The notes under the pieces are model-generated. The model ran no database searches and was not told the DNA's origin. It saw only the letters and a list, made by a program, of their open reading frames with translations. From the NCBI GenBank assembly GCA_900549685.1, contig UROX01000123.1:1-7680 (forward strand): 7,680 bases of DNA, written 5' to 3'. Positions within the stretch are counted from its first letter, which is position 1, and every line of letters starts with the position of its first letter. The translations under genes and the position numbers were made by a program. This document shows, piece by piece, positions 1 through 7,032 of the stretch. The DNA comes from an uncultured Alistipes sp. (lineage in GTDB: Bacteria; Bacteroidota; Bacteroidia; Bacteroidales; Rikenellaceae).

Positions 1-1169
1 CGCTTATCCGCATTGCGAATCCCCTCTGCCACAGATACGGTTTCAAAGGGCATAACAAATCCGCTGCCTCCGCCCGTAGGGATATTGGTCGCATTGGGCC
101 CCATCACAACCACATTCCGTATCTTTCGAGAGAAAGGCAGCATATCGCCATCGTTTTTAAGCAATACTACGGCTTCGCGCGCCACGGCGAGCGCCGTTTC
201 CGAAGAGACGGGATTTTTTTCGGGGATCGACCAATCCCGCTGCTCCCGATCGAAGAACCCGAAAGCGATGAGCGTCTGCACGATATGACGGCATTTTTCA
301 TCGATCGTCTCCTCCGTCACAGTTCCCGTCGCCAAGGCCGTACGCAATTTATCTGGATTCATGAACTGGCCCCACGACATCTCAAGGTCCAAACCGTTAT
401 TGGCTGCTCCGACAGTCGAATAGGTCGCAGTCCAGTCGGACATGTAGATACCCTTAAAGTTCCACTTTTCCCGCAGCACGCCGATAATCAGTTCGCGGCT
501 TTCGGTGGTATGTATGCTGTTAACCGGATTATAGCTCGACATCACAGCGCCGACTCGGGCTTTCTGTACAGCTTTGCGAAACGCCGGCAGGTAGATTTCG
601 TGAAGCGTCCGCTCATCAATATCGGAAGAAACGTTATGACGGTTCCACTCCTGATTATTGCCGCAAAAATGCTTGATCGTCGCCATTACACCAGCCGCCT
701 GCATACCTTCGATATACGCCACGGCCGTTTCGGACGTCAGAAAGGGATCCTCGCCATAATATTCGTAATTGCGTCCACAAAGCGGCGAGCGATAGATATT
801 CACCCCGGGGCCAAGCATGATATGGACACCTCGTGCCCGGGCGTCCTGACCGAGCGAATGGCCGTAAGTCCGAGCCAATTCCCGGTTCCATGTCGCGGCA
901 GCCGCGATACCGCATGGATACATCGTACTGTGAGTGTCGTTGCGAACCCCCTGGGGGCCATCGGCCATGCGTATCTCCGGAATCCCCAACCGGGGAATGG
1001 GCCGAATAAAAAAACCGTTGTAGCCACCGATATAGGCAAGTTTTTCTTCGAGTGTCATTTGCGCAACCAACTCAACGGCACGCTTTTCTATTTCGGGTGT
1101 AATCGTCTGTCCCATCGCTGCGCATGAGAGGACGAGGGACAATAAACTGAAAATTTTCCTTACAATCAT
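1..1169 (-). CDS. GH3 beta-glucosidase-type glycoside hydrolase, secreted, 3' end outside window
   Basis: I translated this frame by hand: 389 codons are open from the ATG at 1167-1169 to the window edge with no stop. The product is the N-terminal part of a glycoside hydrolase family 3 enzyme, which releases terminal beta-linked sugars, usually glucose, by a retaining mechanism. A signal peptide covers about residues 1-20 (basic VRK, then a hydrophobic run), with likely cleavage at AMG|QT. The (beta/alpha)8 domain follows: MTLEEK (38-43), substrate-binding Asp70 in RMADGPQG, GRNYEYYGEDP (132-142), KHF with Lys166-His167, and nucleophile Asp245 in MSDW. The second domain begins near residue 330 (EAVVLLKND) and has the glycine-rich PTGGGSG at 364-370. 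The C-terminal part with the usual acid/base region and any FnIII-like domain is not visible. An alternative in-frame ATG at 1176-1178 adds three residues and would overlap the upstream stop by one base. It is the last gene seen in the operon. Family assignment is very secure; the exact sugar is not. Confidence 0.95.
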   Translation of the reverse strand, partial: MIVRKIFSLLSLVLSCAAMGQTITPEIEKRAVELVAQMTLEEKLAYIGGYNGFFIRPIPRLGIPEIRMADGPQGVRNDTHSTMYPCGIAAAATWNRELARTYGHSLGQDARARGVHIMLGPGVNIYRSPLCGRNYEYYGEDPFLTSETAVAYIEGMQAAGVMATIKHFCGNNQEWNRHNVSSDIDERTLHEIYLPAFRKAVQKARVGAVMSSYNPVNSIHTTESRELIIGVLREKWNFKGIYMSDWTATYSTVGAANNGLDLEMSWGQFMNPDKLRTALATGTVTEETIDEKCRHIVQTLIAFGFFDREQRDWSIPEKNPVSSETALAVAREAVVLLKNDGDMLPFSRKIRNVVVMGPNATNIPTGGGSGFVMPFETVSVAEGIRNADK

Positions 1170-1175
1170 ATGAAA

Positions 1176-1180
1176 CATTA
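1176..1180 (-). promoter_or_regulatory. TAATG stop/start overlap between six-hairpin gene and GH3 gene
   Basis: On the minus strand this reads TAATG. The TAA stops the six-hairpin gene, and its last A is the first base of an ATG in frame with the GH3 gene. A second in-frame ATG lies nine bases downstream (1167-1169). The frame closes with a TAA just upstream (1182-1184), so no earlier start is possible. The arrangement is typical of translationally coupled operon genes. Which ATG is used cannot be decided from sequence, because both leave an acceptable signal peptide. Confidence 0.5.
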
Positions 1181-3226
1181 TTTAAGCGAAATACGAAGTG
1201 TCATGCCGGACTTCAAGATATGGATTTGCGGGTTCTTATCCTGCCGGCGAAGCGTGACGCGGAGCCTGTCGGATGCGACACGCTCGATTTCGAGATCGAA
1301 ATCGCTCCCGAAAGCCCGTATATGGCGCAAGGCCGCACGATCCCAAGCAGCCGGCAACGAAGGAGTCATCTCAAAAGATCTGAATCCCGTCGGACGAATG
1401 CCGAACAACCCTTCGGTAAAAATACGGCAGTAGAGGCCGCTCTCGGCAGAAAGCTGCCGCATCGAACCGGAGCCTTCGGGCCATGCTTCGATAAAATAGG
1501 GGACATGATCGCCCGTAAGGCGCCGAGCTGTAAAACGATGCAAAAAATCGCCCGCCTTATCGGCATAGCCTGCCCGGAAAATACCCCGCAGGGCATGGAG
1601 CGTCGAGCGATCCCAGAAAACCGAGTCGCCCTGCTCCGTCAGCAGGCCGTCCTCCGTACGGAGTTCGGGACCGAGCAGCGCGGCAACCGTCCCCTCGCGG
1701 CGTTCGGAAAGACCGACGACGAGGGGCATGCAGATCCAGGCTCGCAGTTTATCGTTGATTTCCGAATAGCGGTAGGCATGATAACCGGCCACGTCACGGC
1801 CGAAAAACCGTTCGATGGCCGCGGCCAGCTCCCGGGCCTGACGCAAATAGGCGTTCGTCTGCGACGGTTTCACTCCGATTTCCCGGCCCAGTGCAGCAGC
1901 CGACAACAACGCGTCGTAATAGAGCGAGGAGGTGGCCAGATTGGTCCGGCCGACAGGGAAACGCCCTTCCAGTTCGTCGGAATCCGACGCCACGACCCCG
2001 TCGGCGGTCCGGTTGCGACGACAATACTCCAGACACCATTCGACGAACGGCCATAACTCTTCAGCTTCGGTGCGGTCGGCACGCGCAAGGGCGTAACGGG
2101 CCGCCCCGTTCGCACACATCGCCGCATCGCCGCGGTCTCCCGCCCCGTTCCAGATGTCCGTACCCTCGGCGATGATCGAACTGGGCAGAGGCCGATAGCC
2201 GGCATTCATGAAACGGGCGTAGTGGCGGAATGTGTTGATGGCCGATTTATTGGCCGTCGCATAACCCAGAAAAGGGAAGAACGGAATCACGTATTCGCAC
2301 TGGTCGTTGGTCCAGACCGCCGCATAGAAAACCTCGCCGCCGGGAGCGTGCATATATCCGCCCCGCGTTCGGATGATGCTTTCGGCGGCCCGGAGCTTGG
2401 AAAAGTGGAACGCCGTATTCAGCACCGAATCGGGCGTTTCGAGCACAAGGCTGTGCCCGATGTCCTCCCGTATGAACGCACGGCGCGCAGCCAGCTCCGC
2501 GGCGACGTCCGGACGTCGGGGATTTTCACCTTTGCGGTATGCCTGAAACACCGCATCGAAAACCACCGAATCGCCGGGCGCGACCTCGAAACGTCCGCTG
2601 CCCGAAATATCGGTCCGCAGGACGTAACTGCCCTCCACGCCTTTCGCAGGATCGGTTTCGAACGTCTGCATATATTCCGGGATATAGATCGTACGCGTGC
2701 GGTTCGGGCTGCCGTTGCGCAGCACATAACGCTCGCACGTCAACGGCAGGGTCCGGGAAGGAAAAATAGTCCGGGTCATCGTCACGGCAGGTTCGGAAGC
2801 ATAGTCCGACACCAATCCCAGTTTCGACCGCCCTGTTCGCCACGCGCTGCGCACCTCCATCACCCCGTCGAACCGCACCTGTTCCACCGTTTCCGACTGC
2901 AGGGCGAAGCCGTCCACGCTCAGCAATGACGGTATGTCGGTCGCCATACGGAACACGAGGCTGGCATGCGTATCGTTCGGAACGGTACGCAGCAAGGGAA
3001 AGACCAGGGAGCGCTCTTCGCAGAATGCGCCCCGCTCGTCGACACCCCACCGCAAAACGAGGGAAGTCGTCTCGCCGGTCATCTCCACACAGTCCTCATG
3101 CGGAAGATCGGCTCCGGGCCGCCAAACGATATGACGCTGATCGGTTCCGATCTGCCAGCGCTGTCCGTATGCCGGTACGACGGCCAGAACGAGCAGACAA
3201 CATGCTAAAAGTCTACTATTCATCAT
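1178..3226 (-). CDS. Six-hairpin (alpha/alpha)6 glycosidase-like protein, secreted
   Basis: A 682-residue secreted protein. Residues 1-21 form a signal peptide with probable cleavage at AYG|QR. Residues about 22-235 look like an N-terminal all-beta domain of the kind that precedes (alpha/alpha)6 catalytic barrels. From about 260 to 615 the sequence is helical with spaced aromatic and acidic motifs: WTNDQCEY (305-312), EGTDIWNGAGDRGD (354-367), YRYSEINDKLRAW (485-497), VFWDRSTLHA (537-546), YFIEAWPEG (577-585) and SAESGLYCRIFTEGLFGI (593-610). The tail (about 615-682) is again beta-rich. This order of domains, and the WPEG-type motif near the barrel end, match six-hairpin glycosidases. I cannot place it in a numbered family such as GH78, GH95 or GH63. 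Candidate catalytic acids are Asp308, Glu311, Glu354, Asp357 and Glu584; this is inference. It begins three bases after the phosphoesterase stop and starts with two consecutive Met codons. The sugar it acts on is unknown. Confidence 0.85.
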   Translation of the reverse strand: MMNSRLLACCLLVLAVVPAYGQRWQIGTDQRHIVWRPGADLPHEDCVEMTGETTSLVLRWGVDERGAFCEERSLVFPLLRTVPNDTHASLVFRMATDIPSLLSVDGFALQSETVEQVRFDGVMEVRSAWRTGRSKLGLVSDYASEPAVTMTRTIFPSRTLPLTCERYVLRNGSPNRTRTIYIPEYMQTFETDPAKGVEGSYVLRTDISGSGRFEVAPGDSVVFDAVFQAYRKGENPRRPDVAAELAARRAFIREDIGHSLVLETPDSVLNTAFHFSKLRAAESIIRTRGGYMHAPGGEVFYAAVWTNDQCEYVIPFFPFLGYATANKSAINTFRHYARFMNAGYRPLPSSIIAEGTDIWNGAGDRGDAAMCANGAARYALARADRTEAEELWPFVEWCLEYCRRNRTADGVVASDSDELEGRFPVGRTNLATSSLYYDALLSAAALGREIGVKPSQTNAYLRQARELAAAIERFFGRDVAGYHAYRYSEINDKLRAWICMPLVVGLSERREGTVAALLGPELRTEDGLLTEQGDSVFWDRSTLHALRGIFRAGYADKAGDFLHRFTARRLTGDHVPYFIEAWPEGSGSMRQLSAESGLYCRIFTEGLFGIRPTGFRSFEMTPSLPAAWDRAALRHIRAFGSDFDLEIERVASDRLRVTLRRQDKNPQIHILKSGMTLRISLK

Positions 3227-3229
3227 TTT

Positions 3230-4381
3230 TTACTTTTTCAAATCGTCGATCCGTATATCGAACCGGTCGTAATCGGCCGTCCGCCAGGCATTCCGCGCCG
3301 TGATGCGCGACAGGGCGAACAACGGCGAAAAGGTCCGCACGCCAATCGTCCGTCCGTCGGGCCTGAACTCTAAAATCCGCAGCCAGCAGTCGCCGCCGTT
3401 GCCGAACCAGCCGCCGTCGCCGGCCTGCGAGTTGAACATCATCTGGGGAATCCGGCGCCCGTCGGCCGCCCGGTCCACGCGATAGGCCGAAGTCGTCCGG
3501 TAATCGATCCCGGCAACTCCGTCGGCACCGCTCTCCATGTCGATCTTCGGAGGAGTCCCCGTATGGCCGCAGAGCACCAGACAAATGTTCTTCGAAGGAT
3601 AGACCAGTTTCTCCCAAACGGCCTGCGGCCAGTTTCGGGGCGTAAGTTTGTAGCCCTCGCCTTTTTTGCGACTGCCGTCCGTATCGAGAAACGAATGGGT
3701 CAGGACGATTACCCGGTGGTTGCGGTATTTTTCCGACTCGATCAGACCGCGCGCCCAGTCGAGCGCCTCGTCGCGGGGCGCGAATTCGAAAGCGATCACC
3801 AGCAGATCGCCCCACGCCGCATCATGGAATTCATAGGCGGCATTCTCCAGCGTATGAACATTTTCGTGATTGAGGCCGACAGCGGCCAGATGCGCGACGA
3901 TCTCGGTATTGCGTTCGGGATAGATGTACTGCGGCATCATCGAAAGGCGATTTTCCGCCGCAACGTAGCCCACGTCGTGATTCCCTTGACAAACGATATA
4001 GGGAATCCGGCCGTCCAGCCGTTCCAAGGCCCGTGAAACGGCACTCCATTGCTGCCGCGACGTCTGGTCGCCGTTGTGGAAGTGCGCGGGATCGCCGCCC
4101 GTAAGCTGATCGTTCTGTTCCACCATGTCACCGGTGAACAGCGCGGCCCGAATTCGCAGACGATCGATATTTTGAGCGACCCACGCCGTCATCAGTTCGA
4201 ACAGCGGCTGGTTGGCGGCGAATTTGATCTGGCTCTGCGGGTCGGGTATCAGAATCATGGAGAACGACCCCTCCTCTTCGAGCGTCGGCCGTACGGGAAT
4301 CTGCGGCTCGCTGTGCCGCACTTGCGCAAAAAGGGTCAGCACCGCCCATCCTGCGATCAGCGACATCATCAATTTTTTCAT
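3230..4381 (-). CDS. Secreted calcineurin-like metallophosphoesterase
   Basis: A 383-residue protein with a signal peptide at about residues 1-19, cleaved probably at LFA|QV. The calcineurin-like phosphoesterase motifs appear in order: PDPQ (46-49), GDMVEQN (84-90), GNHD (133-136), THS with His229, and GHTG (272-275). These enzymes use two metal ions to hydrolyse phosphomono- or diesters. Metal ligands visible are Asp47, Asp85, Asn134, His229 and His273. The usual DxH of motif I is DPQ, and the usual GHxH of motif V is GHTG, so two positions normally filled by His are replaced (see findings). The stretch after residue 310 (MMFNSQAGDGGWFGNGGDCWLRILEF) is a beta-rich end; the product ends in Lys-Lys. 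Its presence among glycosidases suggests removal of a phosphate or phosphodiester group from the glycan, or scavenging of phosphate; neither is shown. It starts 18 bases after the propeller gene and ends 3 bases before the next gene. The fold is secure, the substrate unknown. Confidence 0.92.
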   Translation of the reverse strand: MKKLMMSLIAGWAVLTLFAQVRHSEPQIPVRPTLEEEGSFSMILIPDPQSQIKFAANQPLFELMTAWVAQNIDRLRIRAALFTGDMVEQNDQLTGGDPAHFHNGDQTSRQQWSAVSRALERLDGRIPYIVCQGNHDVGYVAAENRLSMMPQYIYPERNTEIVAHLAAVGLNHENVHTLENAAYEFHDAAWGDLLVIAFEFAPRDEALDWARGLIESEKYRNHRVIVLTHSFLDTDGSRKKGEGYKLTPRNWPQAVWEKLVYPSKNICLVLCGHTGTPPKIDMESGADGVAGIDYRTTSAYRVDRAADGRRIPQMMFNSQAGDGGWFGNGGDCWLRILEFRPDGRTIGVRTFSPLFALSRITARNAWRTADYDRFDIRIDDLKK

Positions 4382-4399
4382 TCGATGCGGATATTTCGG

Positions 4400-5368
4400 T
4401 TATCGTTTTGCCGGAAGCCGATGATTTTTCGGATAACTGAACGTATTGTCCAACAGCCACCGGCCTTTGTAAATCTTGAAATATTCGGGGCCCGTGTATA
4501 CGGGAGCTCCGTCAATGGCGACCAGTGCATTGGACCACCACTGTTCGGTCGGCCGCAGCACGATGGTCGGATAGCCGGAAGGGCCCGACGAGGCGCTCTT
4601 CAGGTGTCGAAGCTCATCGGCTACGGCGACCTCGTCGAAGCGTTTGCGTTTCGGATCGAACTTATAGAGCCGTTCGGAAGTCGTCAGCCACAATTTACGC
4701 TCGCCGTAAGCCGGGAACAGATCGTGCGGATCCGCGCCGCCGTCGGGCAGCGGAAGCGATTCGCGAAGCGTCAGGGCGGGAACTCCCTCCTTCAGTCCGT
4801 AGGCATAGGCATTGAGCGTCGTGTAGGCCGTTGCCCACAACACCTTGTTCTTCCGGTCCCAGACGACGTTATGGCCCGACTTGAGCGGATAGACTGCGAC
4901 GGCCTCGGTTGCCGGGAAACGGTCGTAGTCCACCCGGTAGATCTTGAGTTTGTCGCCCGCCGGCGTGTTGCTGGTGCTGCATGCCACAGCGACGTTGCCG
5001 TCGGGCAATACTTCGGCCGAATGCGGAAATCCGCCGCCGCTGGCGGCATACCAGATCATCCGGTGGTCAGCGATGCGGATCAGTCCGATACCGCCGTTCG
5101 AGACGACGAGAATACACAACCCGCCGTAGACGGGCTTGATCTCCGTCGGGCAGTTGAACCAGTTCCGGTGTTCGGCAGGGAGTCCGGATTTCGAAACATC
5201 CCACGTCCATACGATCCGCTGCGTCGCAGCATCGGCGATCGCCACATAATGCCGGGCCTGCTCGGCCAGAACGATGTACCGCGTCTTTTTATCGGGTGCC
5301 GGCCGCCCGACTGCGGTTCCGACCGCAAACAGCAGGCTGACTGCAATTATAAAAATCGATTTATTCAT
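4400..5368 (-). CDS. Secreted beta-propeller-like protein, probably DUF6528 family, function unknown
   Basis: A 322-residue protein with a signal peptide (about residues 1-21, cleavage probably at AVG|RP). After it comes a series of short beta-strand units with the rhythm of a beta-propeller: VLAEQARHYVAIADAATQRIVWTW (34-57), VVSNGGIGLIRIADHRMIWYA (88-108), HSAEVLPDGNVAVAC (116-130), GHNVVWDRKNKVLWAT (165-180), DPHDLFPAYGERKLWLTT (213-230) and LYKFDPKRKRF (234-244). I link it to DUF6528 from memory of such proteins in Bacteroidota glycan loci; that name is not certain. His116, His166 and His215 recur about 50 residues apart at equivalent places in successive units. There is no recognisable catalytic motif of a known hydrolase. 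Context, between GH20 and a phosphoesterase in one operon, suggests a glycan-binding or glycan-cleaving role outside the cytoplasm. It starts 29 bases after the GH20 stop, with an A-rich leader just before the ATG. Confidence 0.85.
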   Translation of the reverse strand: MNKSIFIIAVSLLFAVGTAVGRPAPDKKTRYIVLAEQARHYVAIADAATQRIVWTWDVSKSGLPAEHRNWFNCPTEIKPVYGGLCILVVSNGGIGLIRIADHRMIWYAASGGGFPHSAEVLPDGNVAVACSTSNTPAGDKLKIYRVDYDRFPATEAVAVYPLKSGHNVVWDRKNKVLWATAYTTLNAYAYGLKEGVPALTLRESLPLPDGGADPHDLFPAYGERKLWLTTSERLYKFDPKRKRFDEVAVADELRHLKSASSGPSGYPTIVLRPTEQWWSNALVAIDGAPVYTGPEYFKIYKGRWLLDNTFSYPKNHRLPAKR

Positions 5369-5397
5369 TTTTTCAGTTTGGCTATTAATGATTCATG

Positions 5398-7017
5398 TCA
5401 CTGCGGAACGGTATCGGTTCCGTTGAAAAAATAAGGGGCATAACGGTATCCTTCCTGATCGTACAACTCCTTCAGGCGAAACAGCCGACGGGAAAAATCG
5501 GGAAAATCACGTCGATCGCAACTCCACGCCACTTCGGCAAGCGCAGCCAAACGGGGCAACAGCATATGCTCGACCTGTCGGAAATCGACCATATATTCCC
5601 GCCATATATTTCCCTGCACGCCCAGTATGCACTGTCGCTGACCGCCGTCGAGACCTTCGTAAGGCGAAAATTCGTATGCCCGGCGTACGGTTACGTGCGG
5701 AACGTCGTCGGGTCGTCCCGTGGCGACCGTTTCCCGTTCGACCCGTGCCGGATCATGCGTCTGATAGTAATCGAAATAGAAGTAATCGCAGGGAACCATG
5801 ACGACCCGATTGCCGTGTCGCGCCGCCTCGATGCCGCCACGGGTCCCGCGCCACGACATGACGGTAGCGTCCTGCGATACGCCGCCTTCGAGAATCTCGT
5901 CCCAGCCGATCAGACGGCGGCCGCGGTCACGGAGCCATTCCTCGATCCGGCGGACCAGATAACTTTGCAGTTCGGCCTCGTTCCGCAGCCCCTCCCGACG
6001 GATACGTTCCTGACAGAACGGACACGATTTCCAGCGTTTGCGCGGCGATTCATCCCCGCCGATGTGAATATATTCCGACGGAAAGAGTTCGAGAACTTCG
6101 GTCAGCACATCCTTCAGGAATCCGAGCGTCGACTCTTTGCCGATGCACAGAACGTCCTCGCTCACGCCCCACGTCCGCATCACTTCATAAGGACCTCCGG
6201 TGCACCCGAGCCAGGGATAAGCCGCCAATGCCGCCACGGCATGACCGGGCATCTCGATTTCGGGAATCACCATAATACCCCGTTCGGCCGCATAGGCCAC
6301 GACTTCGCGGATCTCGTCCTGCGTATAGTAGCCGCCGTACGGTTCGTCCGTATACTCGGAAGAGGTCCGATGGTCGCCGACAACCGTCCCGCGGCGTACG
6401 GAACCGGTTTGGGTCAGAGCCGGGTAACGGCGAATCTCGATCCGCCAACCCTGATCGTCGGTCAAATGCCAATGAAAGACATTGAGTTTGTGCAAGGCAA
6501 GGATGTCGATAAACCGCTTGACCTCGCCAATGGGTGAAAAATGGCGGCAGACGTCGAGCATGGCTCCGCGATAGGCGAAAAACGGTTTGTCGTGAATCCG
6601 TACAACGGGAATCGTTCCTCGGTTTTCGAACGCCAGTTGCCGCAAACTTTGCAGTCCGTACAGGACAGCGCTTACGGAACCGCCCCGCAGTTCGATACCC
6701 CGACGGGTAACATCAAGCACGTATTCCTCCCTGGCCAGCGAAGAATCGCCCGCAAGCGACAACGCAGGGGCCGCAGCATGGGATTCGAGAGCGAGTTTTC
6801 CTCCGAGAATCGGAGCTGCCATTTCCGAAAAAAGCCGGGCGGCCCCGAGCAAAGAGTCGGGGGCCGATACAACGGCTCCGGCTTTCAGCCGAAATACGCC
6901 GACACCCCGTTCGACGGAGAGCGGACATGGAACAATGTCGAATGTTCCCGGCCGACCGACGACCGGATACAGACAACAAATGCCAATAAGTGTAATAAAT
7001 CTTTTTATCAGAGTCAT
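5398..7017 (-). CDS. GH20 beta-N-acetylhexosaminidase, secreted
   Basis: A complete 539-residue family 20 glycoside hydrolase, which removes terminal beta-GlcNAc or beta-GalNAc by substrate-assisted catalysis through the N-acetyl group. A signal peptide covers about residues 1-21 (cleavage near VVG|RP). Residues about 25-140 are the alpha/beta GH20 N-terminal domain, ending in the typical SAVLYGLQSLRQL (116-128). The catalytic barrel has FAYRGAMLD with substrate Arg150, FHWHLTDDQGWRIEI (181-195), the PEIEMPGHA strand (252-260), the catalytic pair Asp322-Glu323 in HIGGDE, a CPFC pair (332-335), MSWRG with Trp389, FYFDYYQ (413-419), and GNIWREYM with Trp472 and Glu474. All key residues are present, so it should be active. 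The length fits the short GH20 form without extra C-terminal carbohydrate-binding modules. The first ATG is chosen because it leads straight into the signal peptide and lies 15 bases after the GH16 stop. No lipobox is seen, so a periplasmic location is likely. Substrate could be chitin fragments or host glycans. Confidence 0.96.
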   Translation of the reverse strand: MTLIKRFITLIGICCLYPVVGRPGTFDIVPCPLSVERGVGVFRLKAGAVVSAPDSLLGAARLFSEMAAPILGGKLALESHAAAPALSLAGDSSLAREEYVLDVTRRGIELRGGSVSAVLYGLQSLRQLAFENRGTIPVVRIHDKPFFAYRGAMLDVCRHFSPIGEVKRFIDILALHKLNVFHWHLTDDQGWRIEIRRYPALTQTGSVRRGTVVGDHRTSSEYTDEPYGGYYTQDEIREVVAYAAERGIMVIPEIEMPGHAVAALAAYPWLGCTGGPYEVMRTWGVSEDVLCIGKESTLGFLKDVLTEVLELFPSEYIHIGGDESPRKRWKSCPFCQERIRREGLRNEAELQSYLVRRIEEWLRDRGRRLIGWDEILEGGVSQDATVMSWRGTRGGIEAARHGNRVVMVPCDYFYFDYYQTHDPARVERETVATGRPDDVPHVTVRRAYEFSPYEGLDGGQRQCILGVQGNIWREYMVDFRQVEHMLLPRLAALAEVAWSCDRRDFPDFSRRLFRLKELYDQEGYRYAPYFFNGTDTVPQ

Positions 7018-7032
7018 TCGTTCGATATTTGA

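Noticed and set aside
285..1127. A 280-codon plus-strand open frame opposite the GH3 gene
   Set aside because: Translation of the minus strand gives an uninterrupted GH3 domain with its nucleophile and KH motif; the plus-strand product resembles nothing.
1110..1169. Lipoprotein signal in the GH3 protein (VLSC, Cys16)
   Set aside because: The lipobox is weak and an AMG|Q signal peptidase I site follows directly, matching its neighbours; secretion without lipid is more likely, though not excluded.
1220..2929. Plus-strand open frames of 278 and 235 codons opposite the six-hairpin gene
   Set aside because: They overlap a coherent 682-residue secreted protein and have the low-complexity, Arg/Pro-rich make-up of antisense frames.
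4382..4399. Similar spacer before the phosphoesterase and GH20 starts (AAATATC and CGAATG in both) as a possible shared regulatory element
   Set aside because: The matches are short, sit in spacers of different length, and can arise by chance in A/T-rich start regions.
5369..5397. Internal promoter in the longest junction (29 bases, before the propeller gene)
   Set aside because: No TAnnTTTG / TTTG pair of the Bacteroidota type is present at proper spacing, and the gap is short for a promoter.
4049..5434. A 461-codon open frame on the plus strand opposite the propeller gene and the start of the phosphoesterase
   Set aside because: It spans parts of two convincing minus-strand genes and their junction, has no recognisable domain or signal peptide, and is rich in Arg, as expected for an antisense frame in GC-rich DNA.
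5395..6537. A 380-codon plus-strand open frame opposite the GH20 gene
   Set aside because: The minus strand here carries every GH20 catalytic motif, while the plus-strand product shows no family signature, so it is a shadow frame.
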